Shown here: positions 37,672-37,845 of the stretch, one piece after another
Layout: each line of letters opens with the position of its first letter
Position numbering within the stretch: position 1 is the stretch's first letter
Source of the DNA: Syntrophaceae bacterium CG2_30_58_14
GTDB taxonomy: Bacteria; Desulfobacterota; Syntrophia; Syntrophales; UBA5619
Length of the DNA stretch: 37,845 nt
Assembly (NCBI GenBank): GCA_001873745.1
Contig: MNZQ01000087.1
Location: 1-37,845, forward strand
Direction: 5' to 3'
Position numbers and translations under genes: made by a program
The notes under the pieces: model-generated
Database searches by the model: none
What the model saw: the letters and a program-made list of their open reading frames with translations, nothing else
Told to the model about the DNA's origin: nothing

Positions 37672-37749
37672 AAATCCCCCTCAATCCCCCTTTGTTAGAG
37701 GGGGACTTTATTATTCCCCTCTTTGGCAAAGAGGGGTTAGGGGAGATTT
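37672..37749. repeat. MITE-like nested palindromic element with two internal hairpins
   Basis: AAATCCCCCTCAATCCCCCTTTGTTAGAGGGGGACTTTATTATTCCCCTCTTTGGCAAAGAGGGGTTAGGGGAGATTT: outer AAATC.../...GATTT, inner CCCCCTTTGTTAGAGGGGG and CCCCTCTTTG-G-CAAAGAGGGG. Confidence 0.85.
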
Positions 37750-37845
37750 TCATTGTCCTTTGTGACGGCAGGCCGTCATGAGCGTTTCTAATATTCCCCG
37801 TTCAGCGGCGCTCCGCATGAAAGGCTGCGCCCTTAACCGCCGCTT

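Noticed and set aside
37580-37765. 61-aa ORF near the right edge
   Set aside because: It is mostly the translated MITE-like repeat (NPPQSPFVRGGL...WQRGVRGDF), not a gene.

Overview
The window is GC-rich and gene-dense. It looks like a Deltaproteobacteria/Desulfobacterota chromosome, possibly Syntrophales-like; this is an inference from gene content and repeat families. The core is an almost complete division/cell-wall (dcw) cluster on the + strand: ruvX-mltG-mraZ-rsmH-ftsL-ftsI-murE-murF-mraY-murD-ftsW-murG-murC-murB-ftsQ-ftsA-ftsZ, with no ddl. To the left are a truncated sensor-kinase-like N-terminus (- strand), a tiny 11-Cys protein next to a CooC-like ATPase, and a 13-heme cytochrome c coupled to a b-type membrane cytochrome. 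To the right are a radical SAM protein, a UPF0182 membrane protein with a coupled lipoprotein, a YitT-like protein, an EamA transporter, an uncharacterised protein with a Cys-rich tail, a DUF484/GAF-like protein, a Ski2-like helicase, tRNA-Glu(TTC), a SLOG-like protein, an NDH-2-like oxidoreductase, a YgbA-like protein and a Nudix-like protein. The non-coding signals that stand out are three tandem 10-bp AAAGTGG-type boxes at mraZ, several short palindromic repeat elements (three copies of GGGGACAGATTTnAAATCTGTCCCC, one of them coding; a perfect 16-bp-arm palindrome inside ftsI; a ~78-bp nested MITE-like element near the right end), and one apparent repeat-in-repeat insertion. I found no CRISPR array, transposase, rRNA or obvious new multi-gene defence system.
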